DNA of 64,000 nt from Humibacillus xanthopallidus (GCF_006717145.1 NZ_VFQF01000002.1:62001-126000); one strand, 5' to 3'; shown: positions 48,667 to 58,341, numbered from the stretch's first letter. Notes: generated by a model not told the origin, from the letters alone. Numbers and translations: made by a program.

Positions 48667-50229
48667 ATGAACCCGGCCGTGTGGGTGGAGCGCCACGGGC
48701 GCCGTCGGCGGGACGAGCCCGCGATCGCCGAGGGCGAGCGTGTGCACGCGACGTGGGGCGCCTGGGCGGCGCGGACCGCGAGCCTCGCCGGTGGGTTGCT
48801 GGGGGAGCTCGGGCTCGCGCCCGGCGACCGCGTCGCCATCGTCATGCGCAACCGGCCGGCATACCTCGAGGCGATGTATGCCGTGTGGCACGCCGGGCTG
48901 GTCGCCGTGCCTGTCAACGCGCGGCTGCACCCGCACGAGTTCGCCTACATCCTGGGCCACAGCCGGACGAGCGTCGTGCTGACCGACGAGGAGCACGCCG
49001 AGGACCTCGCGCCGCTCGTCGAGAGCGTCGAGACACTGCGCGAGGTGGTCGTCGCGCCGGGGGACCGGTGGGAGCGGATCGCTTCTGCTGCAACGGTTCC
49101 CGTCGCCGACCTCAGCACGGACAGTCCGGCCTGGCTCTTCTACACGAGCGGAACCACCGGTCGCCCCAAGGGGGCGACGCTGACCGCGGGCAACCTGCTC
49201 ATGGCGTCGCTCAGCTACTTCGCCGACATCGACGCCGTCGCTCCTCAGGACGCGATCCTGCACGCCGCACCGCTGTCGCACGGGTCGGGGCTCTACGGGC
49301 TGCCGCACGTGGCGCGCGGCGCGACGAGCGTGCTGCCGGAGTCCGGGGGCGTCGACCCGGCGGAGCTGGCGGCGCTGCTCGGGCGGTGGCCGGGCACGTC
49401 GTTCTTCGCGGCGCCCACGATGATCAAGCGGCTCGCGGCGGACCCGGTCGTCGCGGAGGCGGCGCGCACGCACCTCAAGACGGTGATCTACGGCGGCGCG
49501 CCGATGTATCTCACGGACCTCGAGGACGCACTCGATGCCTTTGGTCCCAAGCTCGCCCAGATCTACGGGCAGGGTGAGACGCCGATGACGATCACGGCGC
49601 TGTCGAAGGCCGACCATGCCGAGCGCGACCACCCGCGGTGGCGAGAACGACTGCAGAGCGTGGGCTTCCCGCGCACCGACGTCGAGGTGCGGGTCGTGGA
49701 CGGTGACGACAGGTCAGTCGAACCCGGCGAGGTCGGGGAGGTCGTCGTGCGTGGTGCCGTCGTGATGGCCGGCTACTGGGACGCGCCCGAGGCGACGGCC
49801 GAGACGCTGCGCGGTGGGTGGCTGCACACCGGCGACATGGGCAGCTTCGACGACGAGGGCTACCTGACGCTGCGCGACCGTGCGAAGGACCTCATCATCA
49901 GCGGCGGGATGAACATCTACCCGCGCGAGGTCGAGGAGGCGCTGCTCCACCACCCGGGCGTGCGGGCCGCGGCCGTCGTCGGGCGGGCGGACGAGGAGTG
50001 GGGGGAGTCGGTCGTCGCCTTCGTCGTGCCGATGGACGAGGACGCGCCACCGCCTGCCGAGGAGCTCGACCGCACGTGCCTCGAGCGCATCGCGCGCTAC
50101 AAGCGGCCCAAGGACTACCGGATCGTCGAGGCGCTGCCGACGAACAACTACGGCAAAGTGCTCAAACGGGAGCTGCGCGAGCAGCTGTCGGTGACGTCGG
50201 CCGGGGAGGAGCGGGGCCAGGGCGCCTGA
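48667..50229 (+). CDS. Acyl-CoA synthetase (AMP-forming)
   Basis: 520 residues of the ANL superfamily. The P-loop FYTSGTTGRPKGATLT, the LAQIYGQGETPMTI A5 region, GWLHTGDMGSFDDEGYLTLRDRAKDLIISGGMNIYPREVE (A7-A8 hinge) and NYGKVLKRELR with the catalytic Lys are all present. It activates a carboxylic acid to the acyl-CoA through an acyl-AMP. The substrate is probably a fatty or ring-cleavage acid. ATG 48667 has GGGAGGT. It is followed by an F420-type oxidoreductase on the same strand. Confidence 0.92.
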   Translation: MNPAVWVERHGRRRRDEPAIAEGERVHATWGAWAARTASLAGGLLGELGLAPGDRVAIVMRNRPAYLEAMYAVWHAGLVAVPVNARLHPHEFAYILGHSRTSVVLTDEEHAEDLAPLVESVETLREVVVAPGDRWERIASAATVPVADLSTDSPAWLFYTSGTTGRPKGATLTAGNLLMASLSYFADIDAVAPQDAILHAAPLSHGSGLYGLPHVARGATSVLPESGGVDPAELAALLGRWPGTSFFAAPTMIKRLAADPVVAEAARTHLKTVIYGGAPMYLTDLEDALDAFGPKLAQIYGQGETPMTITALSKADHAERDHPRWRERLQSVGFPRTDVEVRVVDGDDRSVEPGEVGEVVVRGAVVMAGYWDAPEATAETLRGGWLHTGDMGSFDDEGYLTLRDRAKDLIISGGMNIYPREVEEALLHHPGVRAAAVVGRADEEWGESVVAFVVPMDEDAPPPAEELDRTCLERIARYKRPKDYRIVEALPTNNYGKVLKRELREQLSVTSAGEERGQGA

Positions 50230-50355
50230 GGCCCATTCACACGAGCCGCCCGCCGGGTTACATTCAGCGCACCGGTTCGGCACGCGTACGTGCACCAACC
50301 CGAGGCGTGATCGGCCGCTCCATCCATGACAACGGCGTCAGGAGGCAGTCCCTTC

Positions 50356-51348
50356 ATGAAACTCGCTCTCTACCTGCCCAACTTCCGCGACAAGGTGACG
50401 GTCAAGGAGCTCGAGGACCTCACGGCGCTCGCCGAGGACCTCGACTTCGACTCGGTGTGGACCCTCGACCGCATCGTCGTCCCGGAGGCCTCCGACCGCG
50501 GCGAGCTGCAGTACTCGTTCGGCATGATGGCCGAGTTCCCCAAGCAGCTGCCGGTGTCGTCACGCGGCGAGTGGCTGCAGGGATGGCCGCTCATCCCGTG
50601 GCTTGCAGCCAAGACGTCGAAGGTCCGCATCGGCATGAGCATCATCGACACCCCTTACCGGTCGCCGGGGGTGCTGGCCGCCGAGCTCGCGACCGTCGAC
50701 CAGCTGTCGGGTGGGCGGCTCAACGTCGGCGTCGGATCCGGTTGGATGCCAGAGGAGTTCGCGGCGGCGAGCGCGACGGACATCTTCCCGCGGCGGCACA
50801 CGCACGTGCGCGAGACGATCGAGATCATGCAGGGCATCTGGACCAACGACCTCTTCGAGTACCACGGCGAGTTCGCCGACTTCGACCGGTGCGGCTTCGG
50901 CGCGAAGCCGGTGCAGAAGCCGCACCCGCCCATCTACTTCAGCGGCCTGCGCGACCCGAAGCGCTCGGCCCTGCGCATCTCGAAGTACAACCTCGCCGGC
51001 TGGATCGGCATCCAGGACCACTGGGACGAGCTGGCGGGCTGGCAGAAGGCGATCAAGGAGGAGCTCGACAAGCTCGACCAGGCCGACGCGCTCGCGCCGC
51101 TCGACCTGTGCTCGATGTACTGGTTCGTCATCACCGACGAGCCGAGCGACCAGACCTTCGCCGGCAAGGGCAGCAACATCCTCATCGGCACCAAGCAGCA
51201 GATCACCGACAACCTCAAGCGGCTGCGTGACGTCGGCCTGACGATGCCGCTCATCTGGCCGCCCTTCACCGACGTGCCGGTGTCCAAGACGCTCGACGAC
51301 CTCAAGGTGCTCAAGGAGGAGATCCTGCCTGCGGTCGAGGCCGGCTGA
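50356..51348 (+). CDS. LLM-class F420-dependent oxidoreductase
   Basis: 330 residues. MKLALYLPNFRDKVTVKELEDLTALAEDLDFDSVWTLDRIVVPE, KVRIGMSIIDTPYRSPGVLAAELATVDQLSGGRLNVGVGSGWMPEEF and HPPIYFSGLRDPKRSALRISKYNLAGW give the luciferase-like barrel. The family uses F420 or FMN to oxidise or reduce alkane, steroid or terpenoid intermediates. ATG 50356 has a GGAGG site; ATG 50326 would add ten residues. It probably works with the acyl-CoA synthetase 127 bp upstream. Confidence 0.9.
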   Translation: MKLALYLPNFRDKVTVKELEDLTALAEDLDFDSVWTLDRIVVPEASDRGELQYSFGMMAEFPKQLPVSSRGEWLQGWPLIPWLAAKTSKVRIGMSIIDTPYRSPGVLAAELATVDQLSGGRLNVGVGSGWMPEEFAAASATDIFPRRHTHVRETIEIMQGIWTNDLFEYHGEFADFDRCGFGAKPVQKPHPPIYFSGLRDPKRSALRISKYNLAGWIGIQDHWDELAGWQKAIKEELDKLDQADALAPLDLCSMYWFVITDEPSDQTFAGKGSNILIGTKQQITDNLKRLRDVGLTMPLIWPPFTDVPVSKTLDDLKVLKEEILPAVEAG

Positions 51349-51440
51349 CGGGGCGGTCGGCGGGCGGTCGGCGGCGCGGGCGGCGGCGCGGCATACGGCA
51401 GGGCGACCTCCACGGTCACGGTCGCGGATAGGGTTGCCCC

Positions 51441-51644
51441 ATGGCTGGTCAGGTGCAGTCGCCCTTCTGGGTCAAGGTCATCGCCACGTTCACCGGGTGT
51501 GCGTCGATCGGGGCCCTCGTCGGGCTCCTCGGCGGGGCGCTCACGCAGAACGTCGAGCGGGGGCTGGCCGTCGGCGTCGTCGGAGGCCTCCTCGTCGCAC
51601 TCGCGCTCGTGGTGCTCAAGCCGGAGCGCATCCGCGGGGAGTGA
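51441..51644 (+). CDS. Small two-helix membrane protein
   Basis: 67 residues with two hydrophobic helices (VIATFTGCASIGALVGLLGG and AVGVVGGLLVALALVVL) and a short charged end (KPERIRGE). No family recognised. ATG 51441 has no strong ribosome site. It precedes a TfoX-like gene by 58 bp. Confidence 0.6.
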   Translation: MAGQVQSPFWVKVIATFTGCASIGALVGLLGGALTQNVERGLAVGVVGGLLVALALVVLKPERIRGE

Positions 51645-51702
51645 CGGGCGCGAGCAGCCCGCTTTCGGGAGCGTTGTCGGTGCCCTCGAGATAATGAGGT
51701 AC

Positions 51703-52035
51703 ATGGCCTACGACCACGAGCTTGCCGACAGGATCCGCGAGATCGTTCTCGGCGAGGAGAACCTCACCGAGCAGCGCATGTTCGGGGGTCTGGCGTTCCT
51801 CGTCAACGGCAACATGGCGGTCGCCGCCAGCGGCGAGGGTGGTCTCCTCGTTCGCGTGGACCCTGCAACGGCCGACGAGTGGATCGACCAGGACGGCGTG
51901 ACGCCGATGGTGATGCGCGGGCGCGAGATGCGTGGCTGGCTGCGCGTCCGCGCCGGCCTCGACGCGGAGGGGCTCGACGAGTGGGTCTGGCGGGGCGTGA
52001 CCTACGCGCGCTCGCTGCCGCCCAAGCGCCCGTAG
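51703..52035 (+). CDS. TfoX/Sxy N-terminal domain protein
   Basis: 110 residues: MAYDHELADRIREIVLGEENLTEQRMFGGLAFLVNGNMAVAAS, then LLVRVDPATADEW and MRGREMRGWLRVRAGLDAEGLDEWVWRGVTYARSLPPKRP. This is the TfoX_N fold, related to YjbR, with the RMFGGLAFLVNG signature. In gammaproteobacteria the two-domain TfoX controls competence; one-domain actinobacterial forms have no known role. ATG 51703 follows GAGG by a good spacing; ATG 51694 is also possible. Confidence 0.88.
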   Translation: MAYDHELADRIREIVLGEENLTEQRMFGGLAFLVNGNMAVAASGEGGLLVRVDPATADEWIDQDGVTPMVMRGREMRGWLRVRAGLDAEGLDEWVWRGVTYARSLPPKRP

Positions 52036-52113
52036 GGAGTGGGTCAGCCTCGGTCAGCGGGGAGACCGGTCAGCCGCGCCTCGGCCCGCTGTCGCCCGAG
52101 GGCAGGGGCGAGC

Positions 52114-53238
52114 TCAGCCCCTCAGGCGACGGAGCGAGACGGCCAGACCTCCCAGCAGGACGAGAGCGGCCAGCAGTGCCGCCGCGGCGCTGAGGTCGAT
52201 GTCCTGCTCGGCGACGGTGACATGCTTCGGCAGGTCGGCCAGCACCTTCGTCAGGCCTTGGGCATCCGTCGCAGCGAAGTACTCGCCGCCGGTCCGCTGG
52301 GCGACGCCCTTGAGGGCGGCCTCGTCGACGACGAGGAAGTTGCGGCCGCCCATCGTGCCGCCCCCGAAGCCGGAGAGGTCGCGTGCCCGAGGCTGGAAGC
52401 CGCCGTACTGGTCGCGTGTGCACGCCATCTGCGTGGGGTTCTTCGTGCCGAAGCCGATCGGGTAGATACGGACCCCGCGGGCAGCAGCCTGGTCAGCGGC
52501 CTCGCCCGGCGTCACGCCGCGCGTGTTCGCGCCGTCGGTCAGCAGCACGACGATCTCGGGCGCGACGCCGACCTTTCCCGCCGTCGCTCCACTGCCGGGC
52601 CCGGTCCCACCAGTCGGTGTGGGCGTGGGCGACGGTTCGCCCACGCCGGGCCCGTCGGTCGTCGGCTCGTCCACCGCATCCGCCGGGGCGACGTTCGGGT
52701 CCAGCTCCGCGATCGCGTCGATCGACCGCAGGATCGCCGCCCCGATCGTCGTCCCGCGGCCCGTCGTCACCGCGTCGAGCGCCGCGAGCAGCTCCTCACG
52801 GTCGACCGTCGGTGCGACCGCCAGCTGCGCGAACCCGGAGAAGACGACGAGCCCGACCTTCGTCTGGTCGTCCTGACCCTGCACGAACGACCGCACCGCC
52901 GCCTGCGCTGCCGCGAGCCGGTTGGGCACCACGTCCGTCGCGCACATCGATCCCGACACGTCGAGCGCCACGATGACCGTCGAGCTCGACGTCGGAACCT
53001 CGGCCCGCACCGTGGGCCGCGCACTCGCCAGCCCCAGCAGACCCAGGGCGCACAGCACCAGCGCCACCGGCACGTGCCGTCGCCACGAGGCCGACCCCGC
53101 ACCGGCCGCCCGCAGCAGTGCGACGTTCGAGAAGCGCACGGCCTGCCGCCGACGACGACGGAGCTGCCACACGTACACCCCGAGCAGCACCGGCACGCAC
53201 AGCAACGTCACGAGCAGCAGCGGCACACCGAACGACAC
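52114..53238 (-). CDS. VWA-domain membrane protein (BatA/BatB-like)
   Basis: 374 residues. Two membrane helices at the start (LLLVTLLCVPVLLGVYVW and HVPVALVLCALGLLGLA) and one at the end flank a VWA domain with VIVALDVSGSMCATDV (MIDAS DxSxS), GRGTTIGAAI and VVLLTDGANTRG. An insert after residue 165 (Pro/Thr/Gly-rich) is unusual. It is the last gene of a moxR-DUF58-VWA-VWA operon, a system thought to chaperone metal or complex assembly at the membrane. GTG 53238; only 1 bp separates it from the preceding gene. Confidence 0.88.
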   Translation of the reverse strand: MSFGVPLLLVTLLCVPVLLGVYVWQLRRRRRQAVRFSNVALLRAAGAGSASWRRHVPVALVLCALGLLGLASARPTVRAEVPTSSSTVIVALDVSGSMCATDVVPNRLAAAQAAVRSFVQGQDDQTKVGLVVFSGFAQLAVAPTVDREELLAALDAVTTGRGTTIGAAILRSIDAIAELDPNVAPADAVDEPTTDGPGVGEPSPTPTPTGGTGPGSGATAGKVGVAPEIVVLLTDGANTRGVTPGEAADQAAARGVRIYPIGFGTKNPTQMACTRDQYGGFQPRARDLSGFGGGTMGGRNFLVVDEAALKGVAQRTGGEYFAATDAQGLTKVLADLPKHVTVAEQDIDLSAAAALLAALVLLGGLAVSLRRLRG

Positions 53239-53239
53239 G

Positions 53240-54229
53240 TCAGATCACCCGCCCCTGCCGCAGCACCGACACGGTCGCCCCACCCAGCAGGAGCAGCGCC
53301 GCCAGCGCCGCCACCCACGAGGTCACCTCGTGCGGCACCGTCCGCGTCGTCCACTGCAGCTCGATCGCGTCATAGACCGCGGCCAGCGACGCAGCGTCCG
53401 AGGCGCGCCGATACGTCCCGCCGGTCGTCTCCGCGACGGCCCGCAGCGGTGCCTCGTCGAGCGCGGTCGCGATGCTGAAGCCGTCCACGGCGATCGTCGT
53501 GCCGGCCGGCGTCCCCAGCCCGATCGGCTCGATCCGCACACCCGCTGCCGACGCGAGCTCGGCCGCGCCCGCGGGCCCGTTGTCCGTCGTGTCCTCGCCG
53601 TCGGTGAGCAGCACGATCGCGGTGCCGCCGTGGTAGCCGATCGGCGTCTCCTGGTCCGTCCCGCGCTCCGCGTCTCCTGGCGCCTTGACCGGCTTGCCGA
53701 CGATCGCGCTCAGCCCACCGAGGATCCCGTCCGCGAGCGAGGTGTCGCCGGCGGGCCTGAGGCGCGCCACTGCCGCGAGCACCGCGGCCCGGTCCTCCGT
53801 CGGGCGTTGCGTCACGAGCCCCGTGCCGCCGAAGGCGACGACCCCGATGCGCACCGATGACGGTTGCTTCGCGATGAAGGCGCGCGCGGCCGCCTTGGCC
53901 GCCTCGAGCCGCGACGGCTTGACGTCAGTCGCGGCCATGCTGTTCGACACGTCGAAGGCGAGCACGACCGTGCCCTCCCGACGTGGCTCCGCGACCGAGG
54001 CCACCGGTCGCGTCAGCGACAGCACCATGACGGCGAGAGCAGCGACGAGCAGCACCGGCCCGAGGTGGCGCCACCGCCCGCGCGGGGCCGCCATGACGAG
54101 GCCCTGCGCCGCCAGCTCGCGCCGTCGCCGCTCCTGCACCCGCAGCACCCGCCGGTAGCCGGCGACGAGCAGCGGCACGATGAGCAGCCCCGCCAGCGCC
54201 CACGGCCAGGTCAGCGACAGCTCACTCAT
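53240..54229 (-). CDS. VWA-domain membrane protein (BatA-like)
   Basis: 329 residues, same layout as its neighbour: LTWPWALAGLLIVPLLVAGY and LGPVLLVAALAVMVLSL helices, then VVLAFDVSNSMAATDVKPSRLEAAKAA (MIDAS), GDTSLADGI and IVLLTDGEDTTDNG, and a terminal helix WVAALAALLLLGGATV. It is the paralogue of the next VWA protein and probably forms a heterocomplex with it. ATG 54229 lies 24 bp after the DUF58 stop. Confidence 0.9.
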   Translation of the reverse strand: MSELSLTWPWALAGLLIVPLLVAGYRRVLRVQERRRRELAAQGLVMAAPRGRWRHLGPVLLVAALAVMVLSLTRPVASVAEPRREGTVVLAFDVSNSMAATDVKPSRLEAAKAAARAFIAKQPSSVRIGVVAFGGTGLVTQRPTEDRAAVLAAVARLRPAGDTSLADGILGGLSAIVGKPVKAPGDAERGTDQETPIGYHGGTAIVLLTDGEDTTDNGPAGAAELASAAGVRIEPIGLGTPAGTTIAVDGFSIATALDEAPLRAVAETTGGTYRRASDAASLAAVYDAIELQWTTRTVPHEVTSWVAALAALLLLGGATVSVLRQGRVI

Positions 54230-54253
54230 GGCCGCCTCCTCATGGCCGCCACC

Positions 54254-55168
54254 TCATCGCCGTCTCCGACGCCGTAGCTCGGAGATCCGCAGCAGCGACC
54301 GCACGAGGTCCTCGTCGGTCCGCACGGGATAGACGTCGACGCCGGCCCGCCGTGCCCGCGCCTCGAGGTCGGCCTGCCGCGCCTCCGCGGCCGCCGCGAG
54401 CCGCGCCCGGAAGGCGACGTCGCTCGTGTCGACGAAGATCTGCTCGCCCGTCTCGACGTCCTCGACGTAGACCCCGCCCGCATCCGGCAGCTCGCTCTCG
54501 CGGGGGTCGATCACCTGGATCGCGACGACCTCGTGCCGCCGCGCCAGCCGCGACAGCGGCGCCTCCCACCCGTCCGCGGTGATGAAGTCCGACACGACGA
54601 GCAGGAGCGATCGCCTCCGCGCGATGCCGTATGCCGCCGCGAGCATCGTCCCGAGGTCCGTGACCGACCCGGACGGGGCGCGGTCTCCAGCCTGCGACGT
54701 CCGCCTGGCGAGGAGGTCGTGGGCGATGCGGAGCACCTGGCCTCGACCCGACGCGGGCGGGATCACCCTGTCGACCCCGGTGTCGAGGACGATCGCCCCG
54801 ACGCGGCTGCCGCCTCGGGTCAGCACGTGGGCGAGCGTCGTCGCCACCTCGGCGAGCACGAGGTCCTTCTGCCGGTCGACCGGTCCGAAGCCCATCGACG
54901 CCGAGTGGTCGAGCAGCAGCCATGCGGTCAGCTCGCGGTCCTCGACGAACTCGCGGACGTAGGGCTCGTCGAGCCGCGCCGTGACGTTCCACTCGATGTG
55001 GCGCAGGTCGTCACCCGGCACGTACTCGCGCAGGTCGGTGAAGTCGATCCCCGCCCCACGGAAGAGCGTGCGGTAGTCGCCCTGGAGCCGGCCGTCGAGC
55101 CGCCGCACCACCCTCCACTCGAGGCGGCGCAGCAGGCTCTCGGCGCTCAGCCCGGCGGTCGCGCCCAC
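54254..55168 (-). CDS. DUF58 protein of MoxR operon
   Basis: 304 residues. GDYRTLFRGAGIDFTDLREYVPGDDLRHIEWNVTARLDEPYVREFVEDRELTAWLLLDHSASMGFG is the DUF58 core, with a VWA-like MIDAS (DHSASM) and SLLLVVSDFITADGWE. Soluble. The family always accompanies MoxR ATPases and VWA proteins. GTG 55168 overlaps the moxR 3' end by 22 bp. Confidence 0.92.
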   Translation of the reverse strand: MGATAGLSAESLLRRLEWRVVRRLDGRLQGDYRTLFRGAGIDFTDLREYVPGDDLRHIEWNVTARLDEPYVREFVEDRELTAWLLLDHSASMGFGPVDRQKDLVLAEVATTLAHVLTRGGSRVGAIVLDTGVDRVIPPASGRGQVLRIAHDLLARRTSQAGDRAPSGSVTDLGTMLAAAYGIARRRSLLLVVSDFITADGWEAPLSRLARRHEVVAIQVIDPRESELPDAGGVYVEDVETGEQIFVDTSDVAFRARLAAAAEARQADLEARARRAGVDVYPVRTDEDLVRSLLRISELRRRRRR

Positions 55169-56226
55169 GTCACGTCACCGCCGCCGGCAAACCCACTATC
55201 ACCGCCACCAGCAAACCCAGCCCCACCACCGAAGCCGCCGGGCCGCTCCCGCAGCGGCGCCGTCGGCACCGGCACCGCCTCGAGGATCGGCGTCAGCAGG
55301 GCGTCCGCCGACACGTCTTCGGCAAGAGCCTCGTACGACAGCACGATCCGGTGCCGCAGCACGTCGCGCGCGAGGTCGCGCACGTCGCCCGGCAGCACGT
55401 AGTCACGTCCCCGGAGGAAGGCCAGCGCCCGACCCGCCAGCACGAGGTTGATCGAGGCCCGCGGGCTCGCGCCGTAGGTCAGCAGCCGCGCCAGGTCACC
55501 CCGGCCCACGCTCGCGGGATCGCGCGTCGCGGTGGCCAGCCGGACGGCATACTCGATGACCGCGGGGTCGACGTAGACGGCGTCCGCCTCGCGCTGGAAG
55601 TCGCGCAGCATGTCCGGGTCCAGCACCTTCACCGTCGCCACCGCAGCCGCGATCTGTCGCTCCACGACGACGAACTCCTCAGCGGCAGAGGGGTATCCGA
55701 TGAGCACCTTGAGCATGAAACGGTCGACCTGCGCCTCCGGCAACGCATACGTCCCCTCCGACTCGATGGGGTTCTGCGTTGCCATGACGAGGAACGGGTC
55801 GGGCGCCGGGTAGGTCTCGCGCCCGATCGTCACCTGGCGCTCCTGCATGACCTCGAGCAGCGCGCTCTGCACCTTCGCGGGCGCCCGGTTGATCTCGTCG
55901 GCGAGCACGAGGTTGGCGAAGACCGGACCGAGCGAGACCTGGAACTCGCCGTCCTTCTGGTTGTAGATCCGCGTCCCGACGAGGTCGGCCGGCACGAGGT
56001 CGGGGGTGAACTGGATGCGCTGGAAGTCGCCCCCGATCGCCTGGGCGAGCGTCCTGATCGCCATCGTCTTCGCAAGCCCCGGCACGCCCTCGACCAGCAG
56101 GTGCCCCCGGGCGAGCAGCGCGACGAGCATGCGCTCGACGAGGACGTCCTGCCCGACGATCGTCCGTTTCACCTCGTAGAGCGCCTGCTCGAGCGCGTGA
56201 CGCCCCGTGGGTGCCTTGCCGTCCAT
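55147..56226 (-). CDS. MoxR-family AAA+ ATPase
   Basis: 359 residues. Walker A GVPGLAKT at 47-54, NLVLADEINRAPAKVQSALLEVMQER (Walker B), FLVMATQNPIESEGTYALPEAQVDRF (sensor 1 and Arg finger) and the helical lid are all standard MoxR. The last 30 residues are Gly-rich (GGGAGFAGGGDSGFAGGGD). It should act as the remodelling motor of the operon with DUF58 and VWA proteins. I chose ATG 56226, five bases after AGGAGG; a GTG at 56247 is alternative. Confidence 0.92.
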   Translation of the reverse strand: MDGKAPTGRHALEQALYEVKRTIVGQDVLVERMLVALLARGHLLVEGVPGLAKTMAIRTLAQAIGGDFQRIQFTPDLVPADLVGTRIYNQKDGEFQVSLGPVFANLVLADEINRAPAKVQSALLEVMQERQVTIGRETYPAPDPFLVMATQNPIESEGTYALPEAQVDRFMLKVLIGYPSAAEEFVVVERQIAAAVATVKVLDPDMLRDFQREADAVYVDPAVIEYAVRLATATRDPASVGRGDLARLLTYGASPRASINLVLAGRALAFLRGRDYVLPGDVRDLARDVLRHRIVLSYEALAEDVSADALLTPILEAVPVPTAPLRERPGGFGGGAGFAGGGDSGFAGGGDVTWARPPG

Positions 56227-56323
56227 GCCGTCCTCCTGCGTGACCACGCCTGCCGCTCCTGCCGATCCTGCCGATGCTCCTGATTCCGTATGCCGTGTGC
56301 TGCGCCCGCGCCGCGGCGCGGGC

Positions 56324-57313
56324 TCACCGTGGCGGGCTCCCCGCTGCGCCGCCCGCCGTCGCGATCGGAACCGCGAAGCCGATGCCGACGAAGAGGCTCT
56401 GGTCGGTGGGGTTGGCCAGTCCCGTGACGATGCCGACGACCTGCCCGGCCTTGTTGAGCAACGGGCCGCCGGAGTTGCCGGGGTTGACCGCGGCGTCGAA
56501 CTGGATGAGGTGCTCGAGCTTGCGGGTGCCTTCGACGGTGACCGTCCGGTCGAGCGCCGACACGACGCCGGCCGAGAGCGAGTCGGTCAGGCCGAGCGGG
56601 TGGCCGACGGCGAAGACGGGCGCCCCCACCTGCACCGCGCCGCCGAGCACCGCCGGCACGACGGTGTCCGGCAGGCGGTGCGGGCGCAGGGTGGCGATGT
56701 CGCTCGCCCGGGTGCTCTGGGCGATGTCGGCGCCGGCGTTGGTGCCGTCGCTGAACGAGATCGTGATCGACTCGGCGCCGTCGACGACGTGCAGCGCCGT
56801 GAGGACCGTCCCGTCGGCATTGATGACGACGCCCGCACCGGTGCCCTCGCGGTCACCACTCAGCCGCGTCGTGATGAGCACGAGCGAGGGCTCGATGGCC
56901 GCGTGGGCGAGGGTCGCGTCGGCCGGCTTGGCCGCGTCCTGCTCGGCCCGGCGCTCGATGCCCGCCTGCACGTCCGCCGCGACGTCGGCCCGGGTCAGCG
57001 CCGCAGGAGGTGCTGGGCGGGTCAGCGCGTAGGAGATCGCGAGCGCACCCACTGCGAGGACGGCGATCGAGGTCCACCACAGCCGAGCCGGGATCCGGCG
57101 CAGCCGTGCGACCAGCCGGCGCGGGCCGCGGGGCGGCTGCGCGGCCGGTGAGCCTGCGGGGTCCGGTGAGCTCGCGAAGCCTGGTGAGCTCGGTGAGCTC
57201 GGTGAGCGAGGACCGACCACGTTGAGCAGCGCCGACGATGCGGGCGCAGGTGGCTGGGAGGCACCGCCCGACGGGGCGGCACCGGGCTCCTGCGGAGCGG
57301 TGACCCGTGCCAC
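56324..57313 (-). CDS. Membrane-anchored S1C trypsin-like protease
   Basis: 329 residues. A Pro/Ser-rich cytoplasmic part (1-75), one membrane helix (LWWTSIAVLAVGALAISYAL) and an extracytoplasmic protease domain. The triad is visible: His in TVLTALHVVDG, Asp in ASDIATLRP, Ser in NPGNSGGPLLN. There is no PDZ domain, so it is shorter than HtrA or DegP. Homologues in actinobacteria deal with envelope stress. GTG 57313; divergent from the CHAD gene. Confidence 0.9.
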   Translation of the reverse strand: MARVTAPQEPGAAPSGGASQPPAPASSALLNVVGPRSPSSPSSPGFASSPDPAGSPAAQPPRGPRRLVARLRRIPARLWWTSIAVLAVGALAISYALTRPAPPAALTRADVAADVQAGIERRAEQDAAKPADATLAHAAIEPSLVLITTRLSGDREGTGAGVVINADGTVLTALHVVDGAESITISFSDGTNAGADIAQSTRASDIATLRPHRLPDTVVPAVLGGAVQVGAPVFAVGHPLGLTDSLSAGVVSALDRTVTVEGTRKLEHLIQFDAAVNPGNSGGPLLNKAGQVVGIVTGLANPTDQSLFVGIGFAVPIATAGGAAGSPPR

Positions 57314-57438
57314 CTTTTCGACTGTACGTTCCCATCGGCCCGAGCGGCAGTGGTCAGAGAAGGTCTGCCGTCGCAGCGCACCCTTCGGCGCGGGGGTCAG
57401 GCAGTGACTCAGCCGCCCGCTTCCTATAGAACTAGGGG

Positions 57439-58317
57439 GTGCCGACTGCTGCGACCCTGCTTCACGACCGGCTCGTCGAGCAGCAGCGCGCCCTCGTCGA
57501 GGCCGAGGCTGCGGTCCGCCGCCGCGAGCCCGAGGGCATCCACGACCTGCGCGTGGCGATGCGACGCATCCGGTCGGCGCTCGCGAGCTTCCGCCCCGTC
57601 GTCGACGCCGGCGTCACCGACCCGCTGCGTGACGAGCTGAGGTGGGCGGCGGGCCGGCTGGGGGAGGCACGCGACGCCGAGGTCGTCGCCGAGCGCATCG
57701 TCACCCTGCTCGACGAGGTCGCAGCCGACACCCCGCCCGAGGTCCTGGCCCGCCTGCGCGATCGCGTGCACGCCGATGCGGCCGCCGTGCGCGACGTCGT
57801 CGACGAGACCCTCGACAGCGCGCGGTATGCCGAGGCCCTCGTCCTGCTCGACAGCGTCGTCGCGCGCCCTCCCTTCACGGACGAGGCACAAGGCAAGGCG
57901 CGCCCGCTCGCCCGGCGACGACTGCGCCGCGAGGCCGACCGGGTCCTCGGTCTCGCCGAGGAGGCCTGGGCCACCACCGAGCCCGAGCAGCGAGCCGCGC
58001 AGCTGCACGACGTGCGCAAGCGCGCCAAGCGACTGCGGTATGCCGCCGAGGCCTGTGAGCCCGTGCTGGGCGACCGCGCCACGAAGGTCGCCGGTGCGGC
58101 CCAGCAGATCCAGACGACGCTGGGCACCCACCACGACGAGATCGTCACGCGGGCAGCGCTACGCCGCATCGCCGAGGCCGACGACGGCGACGAGGCGGGC
58201 GCCTTCCTCCTCGGTCGCCTCGACGCCCTCGAGGAGCTGGCCGAGGCGCGTGTCGAGCACCAGGCCGCGAAGGACATCGCGAAGCTCGAGCGCGTCGCCG
58301 CCAGGCAGCTCGGCTGA
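57439..58317 (+). CDS. CHAD-domain protein
   Basis: 292 residues, all helical. The family's conserved basic motifs appear: EGIHDLRVAMRRIRSALASFRPVVD near residue 34 and QLHDVRKRAKRLRYAAEACEPVLG near 195. CHAD domains bind inorganic polyphosphate through these His, Arg and Lys residues. GTG 57439. It lies between a divergent protease and a convergent sulfatase; no CYTH domain partner is fused. Confidence 0.92.
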   Translation: MPTAATLLHDRLVEQQRALVEAEAAVRRREPEGIHDLRVAMRRIRSALASFRPVVDAGVTDPLRDELRWAAGRLGEARDAEVVAERIVTLLDEVAADTPPEVLARLRDRVHADAAAVRDVVDETLDSARYAEALVLLDSVVARPPFTDEAQGKARPLARRRLRREADRVLGLAEEAWATTEPEQRAAQLHDVRKRAKRLRYAAEACEPVLGDRATKVAGAAQQIQTTLGTHHDEIVTRAALRRIAEADDGDEAGAFLLGRLDALEELAEARVEHQAAKDIAKLERVAARQLG

Positions 58318-58341
58318 CAGCTGCTCGGCCGACAGCGGCTC

